Positions 7,862 to 17,730 are shown, numbered from the stretch's first letter. The stretch is 64,000 bases of DNA from Neorickettsia risticii str. Illinois (GCF_000022525.1 NC_013009.1:124001-188000); one strand, 5' to 3'. Numbers and translations are program-made. The notes: generated by a model not told the origin, from the sequence alone.

Positions 7862-8905
7862 ATGAAGTTCGTTTTGCCGACGGTCTTTGGGCTAGTACTT
7901 CTGGTGCTGGCTTTCAAGTTCATAGGGGGTGGCGTTCGTTCTGAAAATGAAAAAGCAGGCGTAGAAGTAAATTCATTGCGTACCATACTTGTCGAACCGG
8001 TGTTGCGGGCGATTGTTATAAATGGCTATGGAACTGTTGATGCCGCACAGCATTACTTTTTGTATTCGCAGGTACCTGGGGAGGTCGTGGAAAAACTTGC
8101 TAGGGATGGGCAGATATTGCAAGAGGGTGATACGTTGCTCCGTATTAATAGTGATGTGTGTGAAGCTCAGTTGCAAAGTCTGAAGGCTCTACTAGAAGAA
8201 AGGAAAATTGAGTACCGGGCTGCTAAAGAGCTTAAGGATAGTGGCCATTTGTCAGAAGTAAAACTCTCAGCTGCGCTTGCTGGTCTCAAAAAAGCTGAAG
8301 CGGATCTGAAGGTCCTAGAAAGGCAAATGGAAAAACACACGATAAAGGCCCCGGTTTCAGGCGTACTTGGGAAGATAAATGTTGCCGTTGGAGATCTTGT
8401 GTCACCAGGGGTGACGCTCATAGCGGAGTTGATCCCACTCGGGGACTATATTGTGCGAATGAATGTTTCAGAGGCGGACATTTTAAATGTGAAGGAAGGT
8501 ATGGAAGCTGATGTTATTCTTCCCGGGATAGGTGCTATAAAGGGGAAAACAAGGTTCGTTTCACTTGTTCCGAATGGTCCTACAGGAGCATTTCTCGTTG
8601 AAGTTGGAGTTGAGCCCAAGGAATGGAGTGGAAATCGTGTACCACTCGGAATGGTGGTCGATACAAGGGTGATCGTGGATAGAAAGTTTCTCTATAAAGT
8701 ACCTGGTGGTGCGCTCTTCCTAGGAAAAGATGGGAAGATCGCCGTAGAGATTCTCAAAGATGGTTTGCTCCAGCCCATTGAAGTGGGGATAGTGGAAGAA
8801 GAGGGCGAGGATTTTTGGATACAGCAGAGCACAGTGGGGGGACAGATAGAAATTGTTGTTGCTGGTGGGGGACTTTCCAGACGCCAGGAACTTAAAGCGA
8901 GCTGA
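7862..8905 (+). CDS. RND efflux periplasmic adaptor (membrane fusion protein)
   Basis: A 347-residue HlyD/AcrA-type adaptor linking an inner-membrane RND pump to an outer-membrane channel. A hydrophobic N-terminal anchor (PTVFGLVLLVLAFKF) is followed by a biotinyl-lipoyl-like half (VPGEVVEKLARDGQILQEGD), a coiled-coil hairpin at roughly residues 85-150, the second lipoyl half (IKAPVSGVLGKINVAVGDLV) and a beta-barrel plus membrane-proximal domain. The ATG at 7862 is preferred over an upstream TTG because it places the anchor at the N-terminus. No pump gene is adjacent. The RND permease at 48599-51676 is the likely partner, about 40 kb away. Confidence 0.88.
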   Translation: MKFVLPTVFGLVLLVLAFKFIGGGVRSENEKAGVEVNSLRTILVEPVLRAIVINGYGTVDAAQHYFLYSQVPGEVVEKLARDGQILQEGDTLLRINSDVCEAQLQSLKALLEERKIEYRAAKELKDSGHLSEVKLSAALAGLKKAEADLKVLERQMEKHTIKAPVSGVLGKINVAVGDLVSPGVTLIAELIPLGDYIVRMNVSEADILNVKEGMEADVILPGIGAIKGKTRFVSLVPNGPTGAFLVEVGVEPKEWSGNRVPLGMVVDTRVIVDRKFLYKVPGGALFLGKDGKIAVEILKDGLLQPIEVGIVEEEGEDFWIQQSTVGGQIEIVVAGGGLSRRQELKAS

Positions 8906-8970
8906 GCTGGGTTTCTTTTTCTTCGTTTTTTGGTTACTAATTTTGCAGTGGTGGCGGGGCGCGATTTTTT

Positions 8971-10308
8971 GTGTTGGATATCTTTTTTACTCTCCAGGGT
9001 TATTTTTTGCAGTTTTTTGTAATACCGATGCTCATTTGTGTGGGTTTCTGGGTTTCCTGCAAAATGGGGTGGATACATATTCTCAAGCTACCGGTCGCTT
9101 TGAAGTGTCTTTTTGCTCCAGCTGAGGGTTGTAGAAAAAACATTTCTTCCTTTTCGGCTTTTTCAGCTATATTAGGTGGAAATCTGGGAGTTGGTAATCT
9201 TTCCGGTACTGCGATTGCGCTTGCTACTGGGGGTCCCGGTTCGATTATATGGATGATTCTAATCATTCTTTTCACTGCTTCCATTAAGTATGTGACTTGT
9301 TACTTAAGTCTTGTTTACAGGACAAAGAGAGGTACGCGCTTTATTGGTGGTCCCATGTATTTTCTTCGAGATGGGCTTAAATCTAAGGTTTTGGCACTCC
9401 TTTTTTGTATAGGATTGATTTGTACGGCAACCATTGGCGGTGGCTTGGTTCAAGTGAACTCTCTTGCTTTGCCGATGGATTATCTCCACATACCAAGGAT
9501 CTATGGGGGTTTAATTTTCACAGTCTTAGTTGCGCTTGTAACTTTTGGTAGGCTTCGCTTTTTTACTCAAGTGGTTTCGTTTATAGTGCCCTTTATGGCT
9601 ATTGGGTATCTGGGTGTCTCGCTTTACATACTTGTTTTGCACGCGGATAGAATCCCGAATGCAATTTCACTTATGCTAACATCGGTTTGGAGCAGAACGG
9701 ATATACAAGGTGGAGTTGTTGGATTTGCATGGATGCAGTTTTTGACTACGATGCAGATGGGTATTTCCAGGGGCATATTTGCTTCGGATATCGGCTTCGG
9801 ATTGGAGGGTATACTTCACGCAAACGTGAAACAGGAAGAAGGTCATAAGTTGCCGTTAGAGATAGAACAAGGTCTTATAGGTGTGATCTCACCGTTTATT
9901 GTTTTGCTGGTCTGTTTTGTTACAGCCTTGGTGCTTATGGTGACAGGTGTTGCATGGGGTCCCTTTGAAAGTACCAATATGTGTTTTGAGGCTTTCAAGG
10001 TTGGTGCTGAAAGTGATGTTGCAGGGTACTCACTTATCGTTGTGTTATTCTGTTTTGCGTTTACAACAGTCTTGACATGGTCTTTCTGCGCGCAATGTGC
10101 GTTTGAATATCTCACGAATTATAATCCCAAAGTACTCAGATTGTGGAAAGTTTTCTTCGTTCTCGTATTGCCCTTTGGAGCACTATCGGAGGTGTACTTT
10201 CTTTGGAGGGTAGTTGACTTTACTTCTGCGATTATGCTTGTGACGAATTTAGTAGGAATGGTGTTTCTTGCAGGGGGTGTTGTGCACGAAACCAATAACA
10301 GTGTTTGA
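8971..10308 (+). CDS. Alanine/glycine:cation symporter (AGCS family)
   Basis: A 445-residue polytopic membrane protein with about ten to eleven hydrophobic segments. The stretch GGNLGVGNLSGTAIALATGGPG is typical of AGCS sodium:alanine symporters, as are the positions of GGPMYFLRDG and the conserved MQMGISRGIFASDIGFG segment. It should take up alanine or glycine with sodium or protons, useful to an intracellular bacterium that cannot make most amino acids. The GTG at 8971 is the likely start, 65 bases after the adaptor gene. Substrate is inferred from the family only. Confidence 0.88.
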   Translation: MLDIFFTLQGYFLQFFVIPMLICVGFWVSCKMGWIHILKLPVALKCLFAPAEGCRKNISSFSAFSAILGGNLGVGNLSGTAIALATGGPGSIIWMILIILFTASIKYVTCYLSLVYRTKRGTRFIGGPMYFLRDGLKSKVLALLFCIGLICTATIGGGLVQVNSLALPMDYLHIPRIYGGLIFTVLVALVTFGRLRFFTQVVSFIVPFMAIGYLGVSLYILVLHADRIPNAISLMLTSVWSRTDIQGGVVGFAWMQFLTTMQMGISRGIFASDIGFGLEGILHANVKQEEGHKLPLEIEQGLIGVISPFIVLLVCFVTALVLMVTGVAWGPFESTNMCFEAFKVGAESDVAGYSLIVVLFCFAFTTVLTWSFCAQCAFEYLTNYNPKVLRLWKVFFVLVLPFGALSEVYFLWRVVDFTSAIMLVTNLVGMVFLAGGVVHETNNSV

Positions 10309-10374
10309 GAATTGTGAGTTTACTAGGTTAGATGTGTTTGTTATTCTGACAGCAAGTTCTCTTCGTGTTTTTGG

Positions 10375-11691
10375 ATGAAAAAATGGAATCTACCAACCGG
10401 TAGTGACAGAAAGGTTGCCTTCATTGATGCTAGAATCGTTGATCCAGAAAGCGGATTAGAAGTTCTTGGGGATTTGGTTGTTCATAAGGGGCGGATTAGT
10501 GATTTTGGGGAATCCCTCCTTAGCGATGTTGAACTTAAATCTTTCGATGAAGTTGTGAATTGTGATGGGCATATTCTCATGCCTGGCATTATAGACATAC
10601 ATGTTCATTTAAGGGATCCGGGACAATTACACAACGAGGATATACATTCTGGTACCAAATCTGCAGCTGCTGGTGGTGTGACTACAGTTGTTTGTCAACC
10701 TAATACTGATCCTCCGATTGATACAGTTGAAACTCTTGCATACATACGAGATAAGGCAAAAAGAGTTGGTTTTGTAAACGTCTTATGTTACGCGTCGATT
10801 ACTGGGAGGTGGAGAGAGCTTACTGACATGTTTGCCTTGCACAAAGCTGGCGCAGTTGGTTTCACGGATGATGGTCTTCCGGTTATGAACTCACTTTTTA
10901 TGAGACAAGCTTTCATGAACGCTGCGCTTCTGAAGGTACCGGTAGCACAGCATGCGGAGGATCTAGATCTTTCTAATGGTGGCTGCATAAATGAGGGGTT
11001 GATGTCTCATAAGTTAAATGTTCCGGGAATTCCGCACATTGCTGAGTCTGTCATGGTTGCAAGAGACGTATTACTTTTGGAACAACTTGATGCACATTAC
11101 CACGTATTACACGTCTCAACGAAGAAAACGGTTGAAATAGTCAGAGCAGCAAAAGATAAGGGAATGAGAGTAACCTGTGAAGTAACACCACACCATTTTC
11201 TTTTAACCGAAGAGGCTGTAGATGGATATAACACCGCTGCTAAAATGAATCCCCCGCTGCGAACAGAACAAGATCGCCTCTGCATGATTGAGGCGCTTAA
11301 AGACGGCACTATTGATGCTATAGCTTCGGATCATGCACCGCATAACGAGGTTTATAAGGAGCTTCCACTAAAAGAGGCCGCGTTCGGAGTTGTTGGATTG
11401 GAGACAATGCTACCGCTATCATTAGAGCTATACCACTCCGGGGCTCTGGATCTGCATTCATTGCTTGCAAAACTAACATGCAATCCTGCAAGGATTGTTG
11501 GTTCTGAGGCTGGAAGAATAAAGGTAGGAGCTCCTGCGGACCTTGTTCTGCTGGACCTTAATTCGGAGGTAAGAATAGATACAAGACAGTTTGCTAGTAA
11601 ATCGAAGAATTCGCCTTTTGGAGGACGTAAGACCAGAGGCAAAGTTTTACGTACTATTGTTGGTGGAGATACAGTGTATACGAATGTGTAA
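10375..11691 (+). CDS. pyrC: Dihydroorotase
   Basis: A 438-residue class I dihydroorotase, which cyclises N-carbamoyl-L-aspartate to dihydroorotate in de novo pyrimidine synthesis. Zinc-binding residues are visible in DIHVHLRDPG, the following histidine regions (QHAED, HVLHVSTKK, TPHH) and the catalytic aspartate in IASDHAPH. Length is normal for the long bacterial (PyrC/AllB-like) form. The pathway partner pyrD lies at 35249. The gene follows the symporter by 66 bases and is convergent with alaS. Confidence 0.93.
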   Translation: MKKWNLPTGSDRKVAFIDARIVDPESGLEVLGDLVVHKGRISDFGESLLSDVELKSFDEVVNCDGHILMPGIIDIHVHLRDPGQLHNEDIHSGTKSAAAGGVTTVVCQPNTDPPIDTVETLAYIRDKAKRVGFVNVLCYASITGRWRELTDMFALHKAGAVGFTDDGLPVMNSLFMRQAFMNAALLKVPVAQHAEDLDLSNGGCINEGLMSHKLNVPGIPHIAESVMVARDVLLLEQLDAHYHVLHVSTKKTVEIVRAAKDKGMRVTCEVTPHHFLLTEEAVDGYNTAAKMNPPLRTEQDRLCMIEALKDGTIDAIASDHAPHNEVYKELPLKEAAFGVVGLETMLPLSLELYHSGALDLHSLLAKLTCNPARIVGSEAGRIKVGAPADLVLLDLNSEVRIDTRQFASKSKNSPFGGRKTRGKVLRTIVGGDTVYTNV

Positions 11692-11803
11692 GAAAGCTCC
11701 CATTAATATTCCTTTCTTTTGATGTTTCAGCACTGAATTAGTTTGTTTGCGCTGACTTTTTAGGTATTGTCCTGTGTAGGTGCAGTACACATGAGTGTGT
11801 GAA

Positions 11804-11862
11804 AAAAGACTTTTGCTGCCCAGGAAGCTCCGATTACAGGTCCCGTTTAGCAAAAGACTTTT
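11804..11862. terminator. Possible stem-loop between convergent pyrC and alaS
   Basis: aaaagacttttgc (11804-11816) pairs with gcaaaagactttt (11850-11862) except for a central mismatch, leaving a 33-base loop. It sits between two convergent genes, but the loop is long and the stem AT-rich, so it may not terminate efficiently. Confidence 0.3.
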
Positions 11863-11902
11863 TGGAAATTTTGTATTGGAAAGGGCAGAACTTACACGAT
11901 TT

Positions 11903-14449
11903 CTAAAAGGTAGATGCTACTAACTTAGATAAATTTTTTAGGCAGCGATCCAGATCCTCTTTTTCAGGAAATGTGGCCTGAATGACATATGGTACAGAAG
12001 GGGTAACTTTTCCGTGCGATTTACCAATTCTCTCTTTCATAGAATCTATGAAACTTATGTTTTTGCAAATCTCCTTATCGAGTATGATGAGCAAATATAG
12101 GGCTTCACTCAGTTCTGTGTGAATAATTAGTACTCCTGTTCGGGGTCTTATTCCTGATGCAAGGCTCAGCAGGATTTCTCTTGATATGCCCTGAACATTT
12201 TTAGTAACTATTTCCACTGATCCGTACCTTTCTGTTTGGGCTTCTGCATTTGCGACAATGGACTGATATACGCTTGTAATCTCTTTTTGGTGGCTCTTTT
12301 GCATTGTTTTAAGCTTTGATTGATGTTCATTGAGTTGGTAAAGCTGTGCTTGTATCTCTTCTCGCATATATTGTAAGGCAGTAAGATGTGTTACTGCTTC
12401 TATCCTGCGTACACCGTGAGCTACAGATGAAGCCGATAAAATCTTTACTAGTCCAATGCTTGAGCTTTTTTTGACATGCGTACCTCCACATAGCTCTACT
12501 GCTTCCCCTATTGAGACAACACGAACTGTATCGTCGTATTTTTCTCCGAACAATCCAATGGCGCCATCTCTTATAGCGTCATCGGTCTTTTTGACTTCCG
12601 TTATTACAGGATGATCATCCCAGATCATAAGGTTTATACAGTCTTCTATTTTAGAAAGCTCTTCCTCCGTAATAGGTTGGCTGTGACTGAAATCAAAACG
12701 CAACCTGTTTGGTGTCACTAGGGAGCCACGTTGCGAGACATGTGTACCAAGTCTTTTTCTCAAAACATGATGTAGTACATGTGTTGCCGAGTGGTTCCTG
12801 GCCAGGCTGTTTCTACGATTTATATCTATCTTGAGGTTTACTTTCTCGCCTCTACTTATTGCTTGACCCTTAATGATTTTGCACTCATGGAGGATAACTC
12901 CCTCAGTAGATTTGTAAACTTTTTCCACCTTCAGCGTGGTATTTTCTCCTTCTATTATGCCTTGATCGCTCTCTTGTCCACCTGATTCTGGGTAGAAAAT
13001 CGTTTGGTCAAGTATAATTGTCAGTTCATTAGATCCCTCTTTTTCTGTTATCGCCAGGATAAGTGCTAATCCTGTAAAGTTTTCATAACCAATGAAAGGT
13101 GTTTTCCCGTGTTCCAGGAACACCGCTTTTACCTCATAACTTGAGGTTTGCGCTGTATCATTCATCCGAGAAGCCTGAGCAAGGAGCCTTTGCATTTTCA
13201 TCCTTTCAGCGAAACGTTCTTCATCGACTGAAATTTTTTTCTCTTTTAAGACGTCTATCGTTATATCTAACGGGAATCCGTGAGTGTCATATAGTGTGAA
13301 TGCTATGTCTCCAGATAAGGTATCGCCCCCCTTCATAGAGCTTGAAACCTCCTCGAGTAATTTCATTCCTGACTTGAGTGTGTTTCGAAAAGACTCCTCT
13401 TCTAGTGTTAATGTATCCAAAATTAGATTCTTGGCTCTTGTGAGTTCCTGGTAATAACTCCCCATGCACTCCTCGAGTACCCAAAAAAGCTTTGGTAATA
13501 ACACCGTATCGAAACCAAGTACATGCGAGTACCGTACTGCTCTGCGTATTATCCTCCTCAAGACATACTCACGTCCAGTGTTACCCGGTAAAACACCATC
13601 CGCTATAAGAAAACTAGCAGAACGTAAATGATCGGCTATTACTTTGTGCGCAGCTTGGTTGTCTTTGTTGCCAGTAACCTTTTGTGATTCCTTTACAATG
13701 GCTTCGAACAATTTTGTTTTATAGTTATCATCTGTACCCTCTAGAATTGCGGCCACTCTTTCTAGTCCCATTCCTGTATCTATACACGGACACTCCATGC
13801 GCGCTAGTTCTCCGCTTTGTTTCCTTATGTACTGCATGAAAACGAGGTTCCATATCTCGACACATCTTTCTCCGGGGTCCTTGTTATCTTCAGGTATGTC
13901 TCCGGATAAGTGTTCTCCATGGTCGTAAAAGATCTCTGAGCAGGGACCACATGGGCCAATATCGCCCATCTGCCAGAAATTATCACTTGTGCTAATTCTC
14001 TTGATTTTTCTTTCCCCAAAGCCCGTTAATTTATCCCAAATCTCGAACGCTTCATCATCTTCGTGGTAGACTGTGATATACAGTTTTTCCTTACTTAACT
14101 TGAGTTCTTCGGTAACAAATTTCCAAGCTAACTCTATTGCTCTTTCCTTGAAATAGCAGCCAAAGCTGAAATTTCCCAGCATCTCAAAAAAGGTGTGGTG
14201 CCGTTTTGTAAATCCAACGTTTTCCAAGTCATTGTGTTTACCTCCAGCCCTAACGCATTTTTGTGCCGTTACGATGCTTGAGAATGGTGCTTTTTTGACA
14301 TCTGCAAAGTATTCCTTAAATGGGACCATACCTGCGTTGACAAACATCAGTGAAGGATCGTCTTTTGGTACTAAAGATGCCGAAGGAAGGTGTGTGTGTC
14401 CGTTTTTGACAAAGAAATCTATGAATTTTTTTCTGAGTCCGTCTATCAT
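11903..14449 (-). CDS. alaS: Alanyl-tRNA synthetase
   Basis: Full-length class II alanyl-tRNA synthetase of 848 residues when started at the ATG at 14449 (family-like MIDGLRKKFIDFF). A GTG 24 bases upstream is an alternative. The catalytic core occupies the N-terminal half. The editing domain shows NHSATHVLHH and CGGTHVKKSSSIG, supplying the zinc ligands that clear mischarged Ser- and Gly-tRNA. The C-terminal oligomerisation domain is present and somewhat short. The gene stands alone between convergent pyrC and the divergent SLC13-like transporter. Confidence 0.96.
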   Translation of the reverse strand: MIDGLRKKFIDFFVKNGHTHLPSASLVPKDDPSLMFVNAGMVPFKEYFADVKKAPFSSIVTAQKCVRAGGKHNDLENVGFTKRHHTFFEMLGNFSFGCYFKERAIELAWKFVTEELKLSKEKLYITVYHEDDEAFEIWDKLTGFGERKIKRISTSDNFWQMGDIGPCGPCSEIFYDHGEHLSGDIPEDNKDPGERCVEIWNLVFMQYIRKQSGELARMECPCIDTGMGLERVAAILEGTDDNYKTKLFEAIVKESQKVTGNKDNQAAHKVIADHLRSASFLIADGVLPGNTGREYVLRRIIRRAVRYSHVLGFDTVLLPKLFWVLEECMGSYYQELTRAKNLILDTLTLEEESFRNTLKSGMKLLEEVSSSMKGGDTLSGDIAFTLYDTHGFPLDITIDVLKEKKISVDEERFAERMKMQRLLAQASRMNDTAQTSSYEVKAVFLEHGKTPFIGYENFTGLALILAITEKEGSNELTIILDQTIFYPESGGQESDQGIIEGENTTLKVEKVYKSTEGVILHECKIIKGQAISRGEKVNLKIDINRRNSLARNHSATHVLHHVLRKRLGTHVSQRGSLVTPNRLRFDFSHSQPITEEELSKIEDCINLMIWDDHPVITEVKKTDDAIRDGAIGLFGEKYDDTVRVVSIGEAVELCGGTHVKKSSSIGLVKILSASSVAHGVRRIEAVTHLTALQYMREEIQAQLYQLNEHQSKLKTMQKSHQKEITSVYQSIVANAEAQTERYGSVEIVTKNVQGISREILLSLASGIRPRTGVLIIHTELSEALYLLIILDKEICKNISFIDSMKERIGKSHGKVTPSVPYVIQATFPEKEDLDRCLKNLSKLVASTF

Positions 14450-14732
14450 AAAGCAGCCCAATGCATAGGACACGAACGTAAATGTTATGTTTTAGGGTCC
14501 TTAAAGTAAAGTACAGCAATTTTCTTGCAAGGTCTTGCAGGCGGGGTTCCTGTGCTGCTTAGAATTTGTATTGCTCCTGTAAAACATTGAACCTTCTAGA
14601 GCTGGATAGAGTTGCTTATGAAGGCTACTTTCCCGAAGATAATTTTTGTATAGGATTCCTATTTTATCATCAAAGGAAAGGCTTAATTTACGATATCCTG
14701 CAACCATCTGTAGCCGTGCTTTTTTGTTTGCA

Positions 14733-16334
14733 GTGCTCAATCAACTACTAGTGGATCTAGCGCCCCTTTATGTGGTGTCTGTTCTGATTGTGAGTACCTA
14801 CTTCCTAGTGACTGGTCGCATTACTGCGGAGAGAATAACGTTTGTCTCAATTGTTCTACTTATAGTGTATCAGGGTTTTGTTCTCTCAAAACCGTTAGCT
14901 TTTTTAGAGAGTATAATGATTGCACCTGTTATTGCCATACTTGGTTTGGCTGTAATGGGGAGATTAGTTGCTTGTACTAGCATTGTTAACAGAGCTGCGG
15001 GTCTCATAGTAAAAATCAAGCATAAGGCACTCATACCAGTCATTTTGATACTTGTGTGCTACATGCTGAGCGCATTTGTTAACAATACACCTGTGGTGGT
15101 GCTTCTTATTTCGCTTGTTTCTACATTTGGTAAGCAAGTAGGTATAGCCAATTCCAGAATGATGCTCCCGATTGCTTTTTCTGCATCCCTTGGAGGAATG
15201 CTTACAGTTCTTGGAAGCAGTACAAATTTACTTATCTACTCAAAAGCTGAGGAGCTCGGAGTTCAATTAGGTTTCCTTGGCTTCTTCTTACCAGCGATCT
15301 TCGTAGGCATTTTTGGGATCATTTATGTGATTTTTCTTACGTTGATAGTGCCAATAAGAAAACCTGCAGAAGAGCACGCTAGAAGATTCCTTTTTGTTTT
15401 GGATTCGTCTAGGTCCGGGAGATTGATTTTCTCTTCGGTCGAGATACGTGAGATAAAAAATATTCTACATAATCACGCATTTGGGGATAATCTGGTAATG
15501 AATGAGATCGTGATTACGGAAAAATCTGAATTGATAGGCTGTAGCATATTGTCCGATAACGTTGCGAGTCACTTTAATGCATGTGCTGTTGGTATAGCAC
15601 GCACTTCAGAGAAGATAGTTCCCGGATGTAGGCTAATCATTGTTTGTAAGGAAAGGACTCCTCATCATGGAGAGATGGAAGTGTTCTTCACGAAAGATAA
15701 ATCGTACATTTTGGGTCATGCTAATAGCGTAAAGGTAATATGCACATTTGTTGGTATGGTTCTTTTATCCGGGATTTTAAAAATACCACTTGCTCTTACT
15801 GTTCTTTCTGCTCTTGCGCTGTTGATTATTTTGAGTGCCGTTGATGTAAAGGAGGTTTTCAGATTTCTCGAAATAAAGCTCCTACTTATGCTTGTTTACT
15901 CGCTTACTATAGGGAGATCACTAGAAATGACAGGTTTACTAGAGGATTTTGTGCAGCTTCTCTATAGATGCACAAGTACATTACCCCCTATTGGCCTAAT
16001 CTGTATACTTTTCACTATAGTGACTTTACTGAACGAAGTTATGAGTAATAATGCAGTAGGATTAATTTTTACACCTGTTGTGCTAAAACTCAGCTACATG
16101 ATGGGAGTAGAACCAAAGTATCTATTATGGACACTGATCTTTTCATCCAATAGTGCTTTTGCTACACCGTTTGGATATCAAGTTAACCTTATCGTCATGG
16201 AAGCAGGAAAATATAGGTATTCTGATTATCTAAAGTTTGGTTTTCCGCTCAATGTAGTTGTTTTAGTCGGCTATATCCTCTATTTGTACCTCTTTTCTGA
16301 GCTAGATTTCTTTCATAGTGTCTCCTATAAGTAG
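14733..16334 (+). CDS. SLC13/DASS-like anion transporter with TrkA-C-like insert
   Basis: A polytopic protein of about 530 residues with two hydrophobic halves. The first half carries AFVNNTPVVVLLISLV and LGSSTNLLIY; the second repeats this with NEVMSNNAVGLIFTPV and an inverted-repeat-like SNSAFATPFGYQVNLIV. The paired Asn-Asn/Thr hairpins are characteristic of the IT superfamily (SLC13, CitT, ArsB relatives). Between the halves a soluble stretch (about residues 220-310) has one TrkA-C/RCK-C-like unit (EKSELIGCSIL through GCRLIIVCKE). Such transporters move sulfate or di/tricarboxylates with sodium. Substrate cannot be told here. The GTG at 14733 is my preferred start; the frame is open further upstream. 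Confidence 0.8.
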   Translation: MLNQLLVDLAPLYVVSVLIVSTYFLVTGRITAERITFVSIVLLIVYQGFVLSKPLAFLESIMIAPVIAILGLAVMGRLVACTSIVNRAAGLIVKIKHKALIPVILILVCYMLSAFVNNTPVVVLLISLVSTFGKQVGIANSRMMLPIAFSASLGGMLTVLGSSTNLLIYSKAEELGVQLGFLGFFLPAIFVGIFGIIYVIFLTLIVPIRKPAEEHARRFLFVLDSSRSGRLIFSSVEIREIKNILHNHAFGDNLVMNEIVITEKSELIGCSILSDNVASHFNACAVGIARTSEKIVPGCRLIIVCKERTPHHGEMEVFFTKDKSYILGHANSVKVICTFVGMVLLSGILKIPLALTVLSALALLIILSAVDVKEVFRFLEIKLLLMLVYSLTIGRSLEMTGLLEDFVQLLYRCTSTLPPIGLICILFTIVTLLNEVMSNNAVGLIFTPVVLKLSYMMGVEPKYLLWTLIFSSNSAFATPFGYQVNLIVMEAGKYRYSDYLKFGFPLNVVVLVGYILYLYLFSELDFFHSVSYK

Positions 16335-16423
16335 GTGTGAGTTCATGATTGTTTTTCTGGCCTTTGGACATGGATATTGCAACAGAGAAGTTTCTGTTTC
16401 TAAACGGAAGATGGTAGCACTCA

Positions 16424-16452
16424 TTGAACAACGTATGTTTTAGGCGTACAAT
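16424..16452 (+). promoter_or_regulatory. Promoter of tRNA-Leu
   Basis: TTGAAC (16424-16429), a 17-base spacer and TACAAT (16447-16452), ending 11 bases before the tRNA. A strong sigma-70 match. Confidence 0.65.
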
Positions 16453-16463
16453 TCGGAGTTGTT

Positions 16464-16551
16464 GCGGTCGTGGTGGAATTGGTAGACACGCAGCGTTGAG
16501 GTCGCTGTGGCTAATTAAACGGCCTTGGAAGTTCAAGTCTTCTCGACCGCA
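16464..16551 (+). tRNA. tRNA-Leu (GAG)
   Basis: An 88-base class II tRNA: acceptor GCGGTCG pairs perfectly with CGACCGC, the anticodon stem is CAGCG/CGCTG with loop TTGAGGT (anticodon GAG), and there is a long variable arm. The discriminator is A. CCA is not encoded. Confidence 0.93.
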
Positions 16552-16632
16552 CGTCTTTGTTGTGCGCTCTGTCGTGCTCGCATAATTAATATTGCCCATT
16601 AGGTATCTGGTTTGGATGTTTGCGCCTTTGGC

Positions 16633-17244
16633 TTATGAGTTTTCCAGAGTTTCTTTTAGTGCGATTTCCATCACTAGTGGGAACAGCAGCACTGTAATCA
16701 TGTTTCCAAAAAATAGTGCTGAGAAAATCCCTGGACTGTTTATATCCCACTTTAAAAGTGCAAGTGCTGTTATGATTCCGGGAATCGAAATTGGCGCGGC
16801 AAGAATAATTGGTGTGATGCGATCCGAGCGAACACTTAAACTACTGCACAGTGCACCAGTGAAGGATAGCATTCCTGTCGAGTAGCAAAGGGAACCAGCG
16901 AACGAAACTATAGTCTGGATACGCATTTTGTCGGTGTTTAAAAGGTAAAATAAACCCGTAGCAAAGAATGTTAGTAAGAGCCCTTGTTTAATCCATAATT
17001 CTAGTACAGTCTTTGTTATGAAGCGCTTGATGCTTGGACTAAACGTAACCAGTTGTTCGAGGCTTCCAGTAATCCAATATCGTGAAAAAATCCCGCTCAC
17101 CGAGACTAGGTGTAGGATGTTTGTGGTCATCCAAAGCACCGGTCCGTCCATTGGACAGTTTAAGATCTGTTTGTAGAGAAGTAGCTGAAAGAAGTTGATC
17201 AATAAAAATGCTAATAGTACTATTGACGACTTGCCACGAAACAT
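16633..17244 (-). CDS. ccmB: Heme exporter subunit CcmB
   Basis: A membrane protein of 203 residues with about six hydrophobic segments. The segment GSLEQLVTFSPSIKRFITKT corresponds to the conserved ERG(L)EQLLLSP-type stretch of CcmB. The conserved C-terminal membrane segments (LCYSTGMLSFTGALCSSLSV, then a run ending in PISIPGIITAL) also fit. CcmB works with the ATPase CcmA and CcmC to deliver heme to CcmE for c-type cytochrome maturation. The start at 17244 has an AG-rich stretch upstream; an ATG at 17277 lacks one. No other ccm gene is in the window, which is usual for the scattered ccm genes of Rickettsiales. Confidence 0.8.
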   Translation of the reverse strand: MFRGKSSIVLLAFLLINFFQLLLYKQILNCPMDGPVLWMTTNILHLVSVSGIFSRYWITGSLEQLVTFSPSIKRFITKTVLELWIKQGLLLTFFATGLFYLLNTDKMRIQTIVSFAGSLCYSTGMLSFTGALCSSLSVRSDRITPIILAAPISIPGIITALALLKWDINSPGIFSALFFGNMITVLLFPLVMEIALKETLENS

Positions 17245-17340
17245 ATAAGGTTCTCTCTTTGGTGGCAAGTATAACATAATAGTTATTTAAGTTTATGATG
17301 TTAGAGTTCTGCCGGTGTGGCTCTTTTTTTCTTTTGCCCG

Positions 17341-17730
17341 ATGTCTTCTGATGATATAAAAAATGCCGAGTATATGGGAGAAAGGATGCTTGCATACTTT
17401 CGTGAAAAGTTGGTCGGCCTTAGGAAGGCTTTACTGAATCAAGGGAAGGTTGTAAAGGATGTGCTGAGCAAGTGCGCCAACTCGTATGAGGCGGACGACA
17501 TCATAATGTCTGCACAAAAACGCAACTCATTGTTGGGTGAAATAGATGATGCAATTGAACGCATAGAGCAGGGCGTGTATGGTTACTGCGAGGAGACAGG
17601 TGACGAGATAGGGTTTGGTAGATTAGATCTCGAGCCCACAGCCAGGTACTGTGTTGATGTTCAGGAAAGACTCGATAAGAAAAATCGTTTTCTCAGGTCC
17701 TCTGGGAGCGTAAATAATGAAGAGGGGTGA
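17341..17730 (+). CDS. dksA: DksA/TraR-family RNA polymerase-binding protein
   Basis: A 129-residue DksA homologue that would enter the RNA polymerase secondary channel and adjust transcription, classically with ppGpp. A long helical N-terminal part (about 10-78) forms the coiled coil; its tip region holds Tyr-Glu-Ala-Asp-Asp (49-53), matching the functional acidic tip. The C-terminal finger reads YGYCEETGDEI and ARYCVDVQE. Only Cys83 and Cys104 of the four zinc ligands remain, with Thr86 and Val107 at the others. Cys-poor versions are known in Proteobacteria. The ATG at 17341 gives the normal length. thyX starts 70 bases after its stop. Confidence 0.88.
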   Translation: MSSDDIKNAEYMGERMLAYFREKLVGLRKALLNQGKVVKDVLSKCANSYEADDIIMSAQKRNSLLGEIDDAIERIEQGVYGYCEETGDEIGFGRLDLEPTARYCVDVQERLDKKNRFLRSSGSVNNEEG

